From Paulinella micropora (lineage: Eukaryota > Cercozoa > Imbricatea > Euglyphida): a DNA stretch of 64,000 bases. Made by a program: the position numbers and the translations under genes. Under the pieces are notes generated by a model. The model worked only from the letters and a program-made list of their open reading frames with translations. It had not been told where the DNA came from and did no database searches. This document shows, piece after piece, positions 55,501 to 64,000 of this stretch. The stretch's first letter is position 1. Every line of letters begins with the position of its first letter. Where the stretch lies: positions 96,182 to 160,181 of the forward strand of contig BJOX01000236.1 of NCBI GenBank assembly GCA_009731375.1. The letters are read 5' to 3'.

Positions 55501-56557
55501 CCTGCAAAGCCTCCTCATCCCACTTCTCAAAGTCTCCAAAATCAATCATCTTCTCCAGCTTAGCCCGAGTTGCACCCCAATCGGGTATGAACTGGCTGTA
55601 GTACTGTGCCATCGCAAGAAAAGAGTGTAACTCTGTGCGATTCTTTGGCAACTGTCTACTCATGATCTCCTCCCTCTTTTCGCGCGATATCGAGACCCTA
55701 TTATGAGAAATCTCGTAACCCAAATACGTCACACTTGTCCTGGCAAGCTGACATTTCTTTAGGTTGCATTTCAGGCCAAAAGCTCCGATGCGCCTGAAGA
55801 CATCTGACAAGTGATCGATATGCTCTTCCATTGTGTTAGAGTATACGATGATGTCATCGATGTAACAAAATGCATATTCTCCCGCCTTCTGTCCTCTCCT
55901 TCTCATAAAACCATCCTCCGACTGGTCGTCATATTGACCGCTCAACATCTTCTGCATCGCCTTCTGAAAGAGCCCCGGGGCCTGTTTGAGTCCCATTGGA
56001 AGCACCTTCCACTGGTATATTTCCATACCCACAACGAATGCAGTCAGCCATCTGGATTTCTCGTCCAGTGGTATCTGCCAGAAGCCGTTCTTAAGGTCAA
56101 TGACCGAATAGAATTTAGCATTCCGCAGCACCCTTCTGCCTTCTTCTAAGGTCGGCAGAGGATTTCTCTCTTCCTCTAGCACCTTATTCACACGGGCATA
56201 GTTGATCGTCAAGCGCCATTCTCCTCCTGGCTTAGGGACGATTTTCGGTTGAGAGACAATTGGAGATGTAGATCTTTCAATAAAGTCCTCATCGAGCAAC
56301 TGTCTCACATTCTCCTCCGCTATTTTTGCCTCATGTATGCTCAAATTTGCCCTCCGTGGTGCCGGAGATGGCTCCGCACCCGGTATCTTGTAAATGACAG
56401 CAGTGAAGTCATCCGACTTTACACCACCTGCCCGAGGAGGGTCGAAAATTTCTCTGTACGCCTCCATCTTAGCTTTGAGAAACGCCTTCTCTCTCTCCGA
56501 ACCCACTCCTTCTTCTAAAATTTTCCGCGCCGCCGCTTGGAAATCTTCCTCCGACAT
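52526..56557 (-). CDS. pol: Pol polyprotein: reverse transcriptase, RNase H, integrase
   Basis: 1,343 residues, intact. Reverse transcriptase: VIDLKNGFWQIPLD and YIDDIIVYS (about residue 232), with the catalytic Asp pair. RNase H: VVDTDASKFAIG (about 382), REALAVVWAL and TDHHNLLWL. Integrase: an H-H-C-C zinc region (about 697-745), then the D-D-E core at HIDHVG (about 770), SDRGSDF (about 830) and GKIERVHR (about 867), and a GPY/F-type module WKGPYQI (about 1013). A roughly 280-residue tail beyond this has charged linkers and no chromodomain I can recognise. Its ATG lies seven bases after the TAA of the preceding ORF, in the +1 frame, and the Pol frame is closed by TAG 19-21 bases upstream. 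Translation must therefore begin by reinitiation or by a shift within that short window. Confidence 0.93.
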   Translation of the reverse strand: MSEEDFQAAARKILEEGVGSEREKAFLKAKMEAYREIFDPPRAGGVKSDDFTAVIYKIPGAEPSPAPRRANLSIHEAKIAEENVRQLLDEDFIERSTSPIVSQPKIVPKPGGEWRLTINYARVNKVLEEERNPLPTLEEGRRVLRNAKFYSVIDLKNGFWQIPLDEKSRWLTAFVVGMEIYQWKVLPMGLKQAPGLFQKAMQKMLSGQYDDQSEDGFMRRRGQKAGEYAFCYIDDIIVYSNTMEEHIDHLSDVFRRIGAFGLKCNLKKCQLARTSVTYLGYEISHNRVSISREKREEIMSRQLPKNRTELHSFLAMAQYYSQFIPDWGATRAKLEKMIDFGDFEKWDEEALQAFNTLKDIIYKDPKDGGLVLMMPDFTKPFVVDTDASKFAIGAVLQQEDEEKKLRPIMFISRKLCAAERNYCTRQREALAVVWALKRLREYLWGGPLFTVRTDHHNLLWLMNHEQTGRLARWQAFLSCFNFTMVYLPGKRNVVADSLSRLEFQSEVSALVSSVEMMDLSTDKVYEVSHIEAMQMARGVRYDRTGLRYSPQGPEHGICCEAHVLEDAEWSYEAYENAKANIKEEEETTEVCTEPPQENRSELDEDPERVGVRLEDGTIHIASPTAWRQQQATDPEFKELITLYKNPNELKKTPQIKDQMKEMAWRDGLLWYKGQHGKFASQPDKWTLWVPEKLRRFIYVAAHNCPLLAHPGRQRTHWFIARRFWWKGMKEEIDREVDACIPCKTTKTPLKANFGLIGTFPLHAGMFEFLHIDHVGPFPESAEGYRYLLTAIDRATNYVWVVPVKDATGKTTAEALIDRIVSQIGVPRKICSDRGSDFNNEVIDRLSKYYGMKWQYVTAYNPRANGKIERVHRPLKASLKMYCMKKENQRAWVEAAPSFAFAMNCLPSSALGGARSSVSPYQLVYGREPNIPTSLLHPKDTWADEDELFGMRLRAKMEAEQIVAAHREAERRKTDAQGVRQAHLDQVRFQVGDIVLLYHPQVPKGVSSKLFTHWKGPYQIMEQMGPLNYKIRGRGKVQIVNVRRLIKYDPFLLEDESVEEALKRMKEDFQEVPPIQKEDTLEEENAYRAPVTEKEETEKESKEDSNRKSAAGTQSKAPIVRGGTKEKFTEAQRRRAQNDLIFDQPRKVARSTRATDVHGGGGEKDTNPNAGNVDIRCDGRKERRWIAAIKWVRDAFYLLRPAESHVADDTLSDLYLMRAVAVPQTTRAARTSKRSLAAKTIQPVLHFWRSMDPVEDPKARQYLPVYKDAKNLETWDDTITLRDKDHTAWTIQSLPRGVLDIPFDLSLGAIPNKIWDILEESKFDLTFVGGPPPGKGVRARRRRQ

Positions 56558-56561
56558 CTTC

Positions 56562-58268
56562 TTATGCTCCTTGCGCTAAGTCCTCCTCCAAACTCAAATC
56601 TTCCGCGGACAAATCGTCTAGTCCCGTTCTTTCATACGTGACTGTGTCCGGCTCATCATCATGACCCAGCCCGACAAGCATATCAATAAGGTTCGCGTAT
56701 TGTATCGGAGCCTTACGGGTGTAGAAACCATCAAAGCATGTGAAAGCTTGAGGTATCAATTTCAACTTGTCCTGGGCTCTGAGCTTTTGCTTGTATGCAC
56801 TGCTCTGCTCCCGAGACCCGAGTCGACAAGCCACCACTAACTGTTGCTTGCGAGAAGGAACAGGTATAGGATGATCAATAAGCCGGTCCCTTATCTCCTG
56901 TGCCCAGATCGCCTTCTCATTGTATGGCAGAATGACAGTATACGGCTTGTTACTCTCAAATAGAGTCCGTAGACACTTTTTCACTTCAGTTAATGAGCGC
57001 GGCCAGGTAGGCACATCGCCCCAAAAGTTCGTGATAAAAGTTTTAATGTCATCCGCTGGAGTATCGGGGATACGCCCCTTCCTCCTTGGCACAAACGCCT
57101 CTCTCTTCTCATCTGACACCTTCGCATGGTAACAGTAGCCATTAGTAATATGGACATCTGCCCCGCCACCTTCTGCGAATCTGGCCAACGACGGGCACTG
57201 TTTCGCAACACATATTATCTCCTCATTACGCGCTACGACTAAGTCATCAATAGACTTTCTGTCCCATGCGGGAATCGTAACCGTATACGCCTGCATCTCC
57301 GTCTCCCAATTGTCGGTCCAGGTCAGTTCCTCCGGCACTGTGACATAGGGGTGTACATAGGCTTCAGTTGCCTCATGTACGAAGGCCAACTTTTTCCTCT
57401 CCGTTGCTAGACTCAGCTCAAAAGCCTCGTATGAGTCAGTAGCAGTCATCGGATTAATATCCTCCTCCTCTCCATTCTTCACTCCATAAATCACCCGCCG
57501 TGCGGCGCAATCGATCACAGCCCCCATCGTAGCCAATTGGTCATACGACAGCAGGATTGAACCGTGGTAATCGGGGACAACATAGAGGTCCGCACGATAT
57601 ACTCGACCGGATTTCAATTTGAAAATTAATGTGACGATGCCCGTAATTTCCGTACGGCTGCCTACCCCTTTTAGGGTCCCCTTTGTTTTTCTAATGTTTT
57701 TGTCCACCCATGTCCGGTGACTATTCAAAAACTTCTGGCCGACAATATTAATATTCGCCATCGTATCATTACCAACTTTTAATGTGGTTTGTAAAGTTTC
57801 ACAAAAGAGGTCAGTGTAGCATAGCGCGTCTGGTCTATGTAAACTAGCCGCTAGCACATGAATTTTTCGTTCTAGGGTTTTGAGTCTAAGCTCAAGTTCC
57901 TTGTCCTCTTCTCGTTCTCCCCCCTTTTCCGCCAACTTAACTTCTTGAGTCTCCGGGGCTTCCGGTATCTCGAGTGTCTTTTGGACAGAGTCTGGTACAC
58001 CGAGTGTACTCGTGTCTATAGCAGAGACTATTGAGTCCTTTGGCGGGGGTACGGTCCGCTGCTTCTTCGTAGGAGGAGACCTAGCCTTTGGTTTCGGCTT
58101 CCTCTCCTCCATCGCCTTCTTCGCCTTCCTATTCGCATCATTTATCATATTAGCTCTCGAAGGATGAACTAGCAAGTGCTTACCTTGAGGCTTGTGAGGC
58201 TGTGTGCCTTCACCTTCACGTCTGGGAGGAACGGAACCGTTCGTATCCTGTTCATCAACAGTAGGCAT
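56562..58268 (-). CDS. Protease-like ORF of the retrotransposon
   Basis: 568 residues from ATG 58268, but the frame is open back through 25 codons to the TGA that ends Gag, so it may be made as a Gag extension. Around residues 155-270 it has the outline of a retropepsin: VGNDTMANINIVG where the active-site D-T/S-G-A is expected (about 165), a hydrophobic strand pattern, then YVVPDYHGSILLSYDQLAT (about 228-245), similar to the second half with ILLG. The usual Gly after Asp-Thr is replaced by Met, so activity is doubtful or the enzyme is unusual. The N-terminal 140 residues are Lys/Pro-rich linker. The last 250 residues are Trp- and Glu-containing sequence I do not recognise. Confidence 0.65.
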   Translation of the reverse strand: MPTVDEQDTNGSVPPRREGEGTQPHKPQGKHLLVHPSRANMINDANRKAKKAMEERKPKPKARSPPTKKQRTVPPPKDSIVSAIDTSTLGVPDSVQKTLEIPEAPETQEVKLAEKGGEREEDKELELRLKTLERKIHVLAASLHRPDALCYTDLFCETLQTTLKVGNDTMANINIVGQKFLNSHRTWVDKNIRKTKGTLKGVGSRTEITGIVTLIFKLKSGRVYRADLYVVPDYHGSILLSYDQLATMGAVIDCAARRVIYGVKNGEEEDINPMTATDSYEAFELSLATERKKLAFVHEATEAYVHPYVTVPEELTWTDNWETEMQAYTVTIPAWDRKSIDDLVVARNEEIICVAKQCPSLARFAEGGGADVHITNGYCYHAKVSDEKREAFVPRRKGRIPDTPADDIKTFITNFWGDVPTWPRSLTEVKKCLRTLFESNKPYTVILPYNEKAIWAQEIRDRLIDHPIPVPSRKQQLVVACRLGSREQSSAYKQKLRAQDKLKLIPQAFTCFDGFYTRKAPIQYANLIDMLVGLGHDDEPDTVTYERTGLDDLSAEDLSLEEDLAQGA

Positions 58269-58343
58269 AACTGTGACTGTCGGATTAAAAAGAACAGTTT
58301 TTATCTCCTTCTCTCTCTTCTTTTCCTCTCTCTTCTCCTCCCG

Positions 58344-60854
58344 TCAGTCTACGACGACAACACGCTCACCTGAGCCGGTGTCTTCGTCTTGACGTCCCCC
58401 CTCCGTAGCGGTATAAGCTTGCTGGGGGTAGTTGGAGCTGGAACTGGTGCTATAATTCCAGTATCCGTGTCCTCTGGGAGGGCGCGCTGGGGTCCGTCCT
58501 CCCCTTCCACGAAAGCCTCGTCCTCGTGGTGCCGCCCCTCTTGGTGTCCCTCGGGACCCTCGTGACGATCCTCTCGTCTCTCCTCCTCCTCTAGTCGGCG
58601 CCTTTGATCGGCCCGATGTCTCTCTCTTCTCCCTTCTCTTCATTCTGTCAAGGAAGTAAATGATGGCCTCCCGGAACTCCGCATCCGAGACCATATTCGC
58701 ATTCCACCTCCCCTCCTCCAACTCCTTCTTGTACATGGCGTACATGGTCTTTTTCATGCCTTCGAGCTCTCTAAGGAAAAGATTTCGCTGCCTATCATCA
58801 AGAGAGTCGTGGCTGAAGAGGCAATTGCCTACTCCTTTCTGTGCCTCATGCTTACACGCCATGTATGAAAAATAGCGGTAGCACGGCGTCGGCTCATCTC
58901 TCCCCCTCTTGAGACCTGCCGTTCGAGTTGCATGTGCTGCTTGAGCACCTCCAACCCCCTGTGTCGCGGCACTGGAGAATGACTCGGTGGCCGTGTCCAA
59001 TTCGGAACACGCGTCGAGCACCTCCTTGAACAGGTCGCCCGGCGGAGTAGCCGCTACAGTCCTCTCGTATATATTCGTTTCTAAAAAATCCGCCGTCTTC
59101 ACCGCCGTGAAGGTCGGACAGGACTGTATGATCCTTGCGAGCTTGCTCGGGTGTCGTGTACACAAAGCACTCAGGAAGTACAAAATGATAGACTTCCGGC
59201 TATAAAAGAGCCCGTACTTGGCGCTGACCTCAGTGAGGATCGCTGCCAACCTCGTGCCAATGCCCAGCCCTTCGTTCACCTCTTGAAAAATCTCAAACCC
59301 AATCAAAGTACCAGTGCACAGGTGCTGATACCCATGAGTTTTAAAGTATTGCAAGAGGACGGCAACTGGCACCGTGCATTGCAGGTCTGAGGCTGCTCTC
59401 CTAGCCGCCACCTCTACCGCTCTCATCGCCTTGTACTCCCCAACATCAAACCCTTGTGTGATGATTGATGGGTCCAACAAGGTGTACAACGCCTCATACT
59501 CCTGTGTTTCGTCCGTTGGATGCTGCTTCATACAAGCATCAATTCTTCTGAGCTTGTCTCGAAGGTTCGCATCCGTGTCCTTCTGACTCGCTGTCTCTGC
59601 ATACAGCGTCAGAGCAGTGGCATCGGACTTTGTATATTTTTGGAAGGCCTGTATGATAGCCTGTCTGTCCTTTTTGTCATTACTGTTGACAATAACAGTG
59701 GTAGGCGCTGAGCTAGTCGCAGGGGCCGAAGGGGCTGTGTGGGCTGACGGGGCGGAGCGGCCCGAGGGAGCCATATAAGATCCAGAGGAATATTTCGGTC
59801 CCTTTGTTCCCGCCGCCTTGGCTAATGCAATCTTTGCCTCCATCTCCTTCTTTTCTTTCTCAGCCGCTAGCTCTTTGATATACAGCTCTTGGGCATGATG
59901 AAAAAAAGACAGGATCTCAGCTGCCTTCCGAAGGAACAAGGCCTTCTCCGCCAACTCCTTCTCTCCCGCTTTATTGGTGGGGGGTGGTGCGGCCGTCCCC
60001 TCCAAGATCGTATGATCCTTCGTGAAGACCCACCTCTTCCATGCGTCATCCTTCACCAAGGCCGCATGCAGCTTCTTCATCCTCGTCACCCCTCCAGCTT
60101 CGCCTTCTATTTCCCTCAGGGCCGGGTGAAGGTCCCTGCCAAACTGGGTGTGTTGGAGTTTACCCAGGTCCACTAACTTGGACTCCATAAGTTTCAGAGA
60201 CACATCCATGACATTGATCTGTCCTTTTGGATTCCTGAACTTAAACTCCTTTTCCACTCTCTTTATTGAATCAATGTCCTGACCAGGATCGAGCAACCTA
60301 GCCAGTGCTCTTGTGTTCCATGGCAGCACAGTCTTTCCAGTCTGGTACTCAAAGAGTATAGCACACTCAAACACTGTCCATGAGAGGTCGAGTAGCTCCA
60401 GTAAAGACATATTGTCCCCAAATGAGACATGTTGCACCTGTAACTGTGCACCGTCGTCTCTGAGGAATTCTGCCAGAGGCAGAGCTTGCCTTGGGAGAGG
60501 GTAACAGATGTCCTCCTTCTTCAAGGGTTGTCCCCATCGCATTTCTTGGGGAATGTATAGCCATTTATAGGCCTCATCCTTCCCTTTCTTCTCCTCAAAC
60601 TCCTTCTTACTTAGTTTGCCATATTCGGCCACAAACCTCGCTTCCTCTCCTCCCTTCTGCTCCTCCTCGACTTCCTCTGCTCCTCCTGTGTCAAAGGAAG
60701 GCGCAGTAAAAAATTGATTCTCTGCTCCTCCTGTGTCAAAGGAAGGTGCCAGATCTCCTCCTTCTGCATGAGGGTCAACGAACTCCTCTTCGTTTCCTGG
60801 GGTTCGCTCACTCTCCCCCCCTCCTTCCTGCCAGTCTTCAGACCTAGTAGACAT
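58344..60854 (-). CDS. gag: Gag protein with CCCH finger and RGG-rich tail
   Basis: 836 residues, intact. An acidic N-terminus has a short internal repeat (SFDTGGAE twice), followed by Glu/Lys-rich helices, a capsid-like helical centre (about 420-640) and a C-C-C-H zinc-finger-like cluster (CYRYFSYMACKHEAQKGVGN then CLFSH, about 656-690). The C-terminal RG/RGG box (about 745-815) is typical of RNA binding. A CCHC knuckle is absent, so genome binding probably uses the CCCH and RGG parts. The stop is UGA followed by CGG, a context known for leaky termination, and the downstream frame stays open into the protease-like ORF. Confidence 0.85.
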   Translation of the reverse strand: MSTRSEDWQEGGGESERTPGNEEEFVDPHAEGGDLAPSFDTGGAENQFFTAPSFDTGGAEEVEEEQKGGEEARFVAEYGKLSKKEFEEKKGKDEAYKWLYIPQEMRWGQPLKKEDICYPLPRQALPLAEFLRDDGAQLQVQHVSFGDNMSLLELLDLSWTVFECAILFEYQTGKTVLPWNTRALARLLDPGQDIDSIKRVEKEFKFRNPKGQINVMDVSLKLMESKLVDLGKLQHTQFGRDLHPALREIEGEAGGVTRMKKLHAALVKDDAWKRWVFTKDHTILEGTAAPPPTNKAGEKELAEKALFLRKAAEILSFFHHAQELYIKELAAEKEKKEMEAKIALAKAAGTKGPKYSSGSYMAPSGRSAPSAHTAPSAPATSSAPTTVIVNSNDKKDRQAIIQAFQKYTKSDATALTLYAETASQKDTDANLRDKLRRIDACMKQHPTDETQEYEALYTLLDPSIITQGFDVGEYKAMRAVEVAARRAASDLQCTVPVAVLLQYFKTHGYQHLCTGTLIGFEIFQEVNEGLGIGTRLAAILTEVSAKYGLFYSRKSIILYFLSALCTRHPSKLARIIQSCPTFTAVKTADFLETNIYERTVAATPPGDLFKEVLDACSELDTATESFSSAATQGVGGAQAAHATRTAGLKRGRDEPTPCYRYFSYMACKHEAQKGVGNCLFSHDSLDDRQRNLFLRELEGMKKTMYAMYKKELEEGRWNANMVSDAEFREAIIYFLDRMKRREKRETSGRSKAPTRGGGETRGSSRGSRGTPRGAAPRGRGFRGRGGRTPARPPRGHGYWNYSTSSSSNYPQQAYTATEGGRQDEDTGSGERVVVVD

Positions 60855-61614
60855 GGATGCTGAAGGAATACGGATGAGACAGAGTTGTTTCTACCCAGTA
60901 ATTGCTCTGTTCGTCTATGAGGAACGAATAGAGAGAAAAAACGAAAAGACAGTATAGAGAGAGAGCGTCTCACCTCTATGTCTTATGTGTTTTTTTTTGT
61001 GAGAAAGAAGTAATCTGTACGACTTTCTCTGAAAATTTGATCTCCTTCTCCACTCCTCTTTTCTTTTGCTCTTTTTGTTGTTGTATCTGTTATGAGGTAC
61101 GAGGACCTATGTACAGATAATGTCAAAGAGGCTAGAGAAGCACTCCTTGAGAAGTCGACTTGTCGTCTGACACTTGTTCAGACCTATTGTCGAAAGACAG
61201 TCAGAGATTTGCAAAAATACTCTGATGTGTGTGGTTTGAGAGGCAACAAAGTGCACAGACTTGAAAGGTAGAGTACTACGCTCGTGTCCTTCAAGTTTGT
61301 TTGTATCTGTGAGTGTTTGTTTGTACGTCTGTTGACCTACTCTGTCTCTGTCTCAAGAGAGAACAAAAGAACAGCTACGAGGTCTGGTGTCTGGCCTCCT
61401 TGTGAGGACACAGATACAGGCTGTGGAGAGGGTACTGAGACACCTACTCACAAACGCCTAGACGTCTAGTTTTGCAAAAAGAGCTGTGTGGGGATGTGCT
61501 GGAGTATTTGTTTTTTGGAACACCTACTCAGAAGAGATAGGTCTGTCCAATTTTTCTTTCTGCTGTTCCAAAAACAATCCAGAAAAGAAATCAGCCTTGT
61601 GCTGGTGACTCCAA
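60855..61614 (-). other. Leader between 5' LTR and Gag with primer-binding site
   Basis: About 760 bases. On the coding strand TGGAGTCACCAGC starts one base after the LTR end (near 61613), a plausible tRNA 3'-end primer site beginning with TGG. The rest shows no long ORF on the coding strand. Confidence 0.6.
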
Positions 61615-61859
61615 TGTTACAATCTCCGAAGATAGCTCAATAAAAGTCGGTAATACAACCAGACACAAATCCCCAAAAGAGAATGATGTCTCGTTATATT
61701 AGCTCAGTGAAGCCGAAAAGAAAACTGCAACAGACCAAGGTTAAAATGGCATTAGGTCAAATCCGGCCAAACGATATTGAAAATAATGGGAAAAACTAGG
61801 TGCACCTGACACCAGAAAAAGGGTACTTTTTACCGGCTATCCGGGGGGTGATGCCTACA
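61615..61859 (-). repeat. 5' LTR
   Basis: Matches 51484-51730. The outer end TGTAGGCATC is followed by the target duplication ATTT at 61860. Confidence 0.9.
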
Positions 61860-63486
61860 ATTTTCCGCCATACTGGTGTCCTCTCTTCAAAGTTGTAGAC
61901 TCGGGAGGAATATTAGATTATTTTCAGAGTGATGTGGAATCGGATGGATAAATATTAAATAATATCTTTTGATTAAATAATATCCCGGCTTGCATTAAAT
62001 AATATCTTTTGATTATAACCGACAAAAGTGGAGTCCCAGCCTAGATTTTTATATCCTCCAAATTTCATTTTTGCAATTTGAAAAAAGCCACCGTAGGCTC
62101 CCCCAAGCAAAGGAAGAAGGAAAGGTAGTGGAGGAGTGTAGGAAAGGGGTTGGGGAGGTGTTAGAAGCTTGCGCCGCAGTGCACAAAAAAAGCAGTGAAA
62201 TCTTGCACAGAGGCCCACAAAGCGGCACGGCAAGACACTCGTTGTGTGTACCATTTTGACATCTACAGTAGTGTGTTTGGAGAGTGTAAGGGGGCATAGA
62301 AAGTGTATTCAGTGAGGCAGAAACACTATAGTGTACACTGGATTGATTGTCGACACATTGTCGAGTCTGAGGAGTGATTTATAGGCAACCTACAGGGAGT
62401 GGAAAGACCCCCCTGTCAGTTCCCTGTCAACACTCCTACACTTATCCCTACACATACTCCTCACGAGGAGAATAACAAACCATTACACACTCTGACTCTA
62501 GTTTGTACTGCCACAAGTACGTAGCACACACAAACGTTGAAGAAACGTAAGAACGTGTAAAGAGGCAGAAGAAAACAGACAAGCAAAACACAGACAGAAA
62601 CCTATTCAATTGGCACAAAACCTGTTTATACAAACAACACACATCCTACACCAAACCGTCCAAGGTGGCCATCTCTTAGGGGGGTGGTAGGCCAGTCTAA
62701 CAAGACATAGGCCAAGAAATTTACGTGTGGATTGGACACAGGAGAACCAAAACGGAGGGTGTTTTTGGGACGATTTTTATTTTCGTTCAAAACAAACAAA
62801 ACACACACCTCTTATCACACGCAAGCACTACAAACCGTGCCGTGTTGTGTGGTGTCGAATAGGTCAGCAAGGCCACGAACTCGGATACCGAGAGGCTCAG
62901 AAGACAAAAAGCAACAGTTGTGTCAAGGGTCGGTACACACACACGCATACACACACCCGAAAACACTCACAAACACACCCCCCAAACTCAAAACGGAAGG
63001 CTTCGGTCGGTTTTTGAGTTGGGAGAGAACCTTTTGCAATGGGAAAATAACAGTGACCTATTGGGCTGAGCCCAGAAAGGCTCATTGAAAACCTTTTTGT
63101 ACGTTCTCTACTGTGTACATACAGGGGCGCGCAGATCACAGACAGACTTGTTTACAAGTAACGAGTCTGGTGTGTGCTCACAGGGTGCACAAGCATACGT
63201 CGGTAGTACTGGCGTACGAGCAAATTCAGCAAGGCTTTCCCCACGCAAAGAGGGTACATTTTCTACCTTGACTGATTGTTTGTGTGTGTGTGTGGGTTGG
63301 TTGTTGGGTTGTCGTGGGTTGTGTTTGATAAAAGCATTGATCACACAACGAACAAAACACAACAAACACGAAACCACACTTACACAAGAAACACACGACA
63401 CTGCTCGTTTCAAGCCCATGAACGTCAAAACAAACAATGCGTGGTTAGGCTACACTACGAAGTCAGCCACAGCAATTCGTTTGGAC
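61860..63486. other. Unique sequence right of the LTR element
   Basis: Direct repeats of TAAATAATATCTTTTGATTA at 61954-62016. ORFs in 62727-63088 are short and unsupported. Could be the leader of the ORF that starts near 63487, but no LTR can be shown because its partner would be outside the window. Confidence 0.4.
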
Positions 63487-64000
63487 ATGTCTGAGGGCAC
63501 AGACACTAACAACCCACCCGCCTCAGGCGAAGGCTTTACCACTCCTGCAAGGGGACGAAGCAGAGTGCAGGAGGAACCTATCCCGGCCCTTGCTCCCCAT
63601 GGAGAGGGCCTGACAATGGGCTGGTAATCCCAGCTCGTTCAGTTAAGACTAAGGTCGTGGCTGAGCGATATCGAGGTCCTGCGGAAGGATGGCAGAGCAA
63701 TCCTCTCGACGAGAAGGAACATGGGACAACTACCATGAAAACTCGACACCTCTCTTCCCTAACAATAAATACGAGGATGCGGAATGGTACAGGTGCATGT
63801 ATAATGACGGCACGACGCAAGGGGCAATCGGACTGATGAATCAGTACAACCCGAGCCTCACGGTCAACGGCACCATAACCATCCAAAACGTTGTTGACCT
63901 ATACAGGGCTTTGGCAGCCATGCGAGATACCCTTTTAGACGAAGCGTGGCAAATCAACCACCAAAAGTATCAAGCCTTACTGCATACTTTGTTCGTCGAC
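63487..64000 (+). CDS. Start of an unknown, possibly Gag-like, gene; runs off the window
   Basis: An ATG at 63487 opens 46 codons rich in Pro, Gly, Ser and Thr, ending in TAA at 63627. A second ATG at 63690 (MAEQSSRREGTWDNYHENST) opens 103 codons that continue past the right edge in a different frame. The second frame has Trp/Tyr-rich helical sequence with TITIQNVVDLYRALAAM, which resembles Gag helices of LTR elements only in general style. The two may be one gene with a frameshift, or a leader ORF and a main ORF. No domain is recognised. Confidence 0.4.

Larger units (their letters stand above)
51484..61859 (-). mobile_element. Complete Ty3/gypsy LTR retrotransposon, minus strand
   Basis: LTRs of 247 and 245 bp differ by one substitution and two single-base indels and have TG...CA ends (TGTAGGCATC...TTGTAACA on the coding strand). 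ATTT on both sides (51480-51483 and 61860-61863) is a 4-bp target duplication. The coding strand runs right to left: LTR, primer site, leader, Gag, protease-like ORF, Pol, unknown tail, purine tract, LTR. The order reverse transcriptase, RNase H, integrase within Pol is that of Ty3/gypsy. All three large ORFs are open and the LTRs nearly identical, so insertion was recent and the element may be active. Confidence 0.92.

Overview
The window looks like nuclear DNA of a single-celled eukaryote (protist or alga) that has accumulated several kinds of mobile or viral DNA, or like a scaffold that joins such pieces. Eukaryotic signs are a small spliced gene with GT-AG introns (47744-48211), a complete Ty3/gypsy LTR retrotransposon (51484-61859), a second Gag gene (37943-39532) and kilobases of tetranucleotide microsatellite. 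I cannot name the species.

Layout. (1) 1-17400, 22282-28390 and 34148-37850 are very GC-rich and intron-poor, with poly-G/poly-C tracts at many of the N gaps. They encode a kinase-like protein, very large secreted or membrane glycoproteins with Ser/Thr-rich mucin-like linkers, a nine-finger C2H2 protein joined to a nuclease domain, a PD-(D/E)XK-like protein, a RING protein and a CC-type LRR protein. This style fits an integrated GC-rich giant virus or a GC-rich host genome; the sequence alone does not decide. (2) 19150-22281 and 28390-34147 are AT-rich islands with sharp edges. The first holds a ~400 bp imperfect palindrome followed by a tyrosine recombinase that resembles telomere resolvases. 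The second holds a primase-SF2 helicase replication gene, an AT-hook protein and three 21-bp iteron-like repeats. Together they look like parts of a small linear plasmid, virophage-like or polinton-like replicon with hairpin ends. (3) 39540-49950 is mostly simple repeats that switch strand polarity several times, and holds the small spliced mitochondrial-type gene. (4) 50000-64000 is ordinary-GC host DNA with the young LTR element on the minus strand and the start of another ORF at the right edge.

Working relations. In the AT-rich islands the resolvase-like enzyme would act on the adjacent palindrome to give closed hairpin ends, while the primase-helicase would start replication, perhaps at the iterons. 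In the LTR element, Gag is followed by an in-frame UGA-CGG and then the protease-like ORF, with Pol in the +1 frame. Strikingly, the unrelated Gag at 37943-39532 is also followed by an in-frame UGA, and then by the LRR protein instead of Pol.

Caveat. Many genes in parts 1 and 2 are broken by frameshifts or single stops. Several frameshifts fall in homopolymers, so some breaks are probably sequence errors rather than decay. The retrotransposon ORFs are intact.
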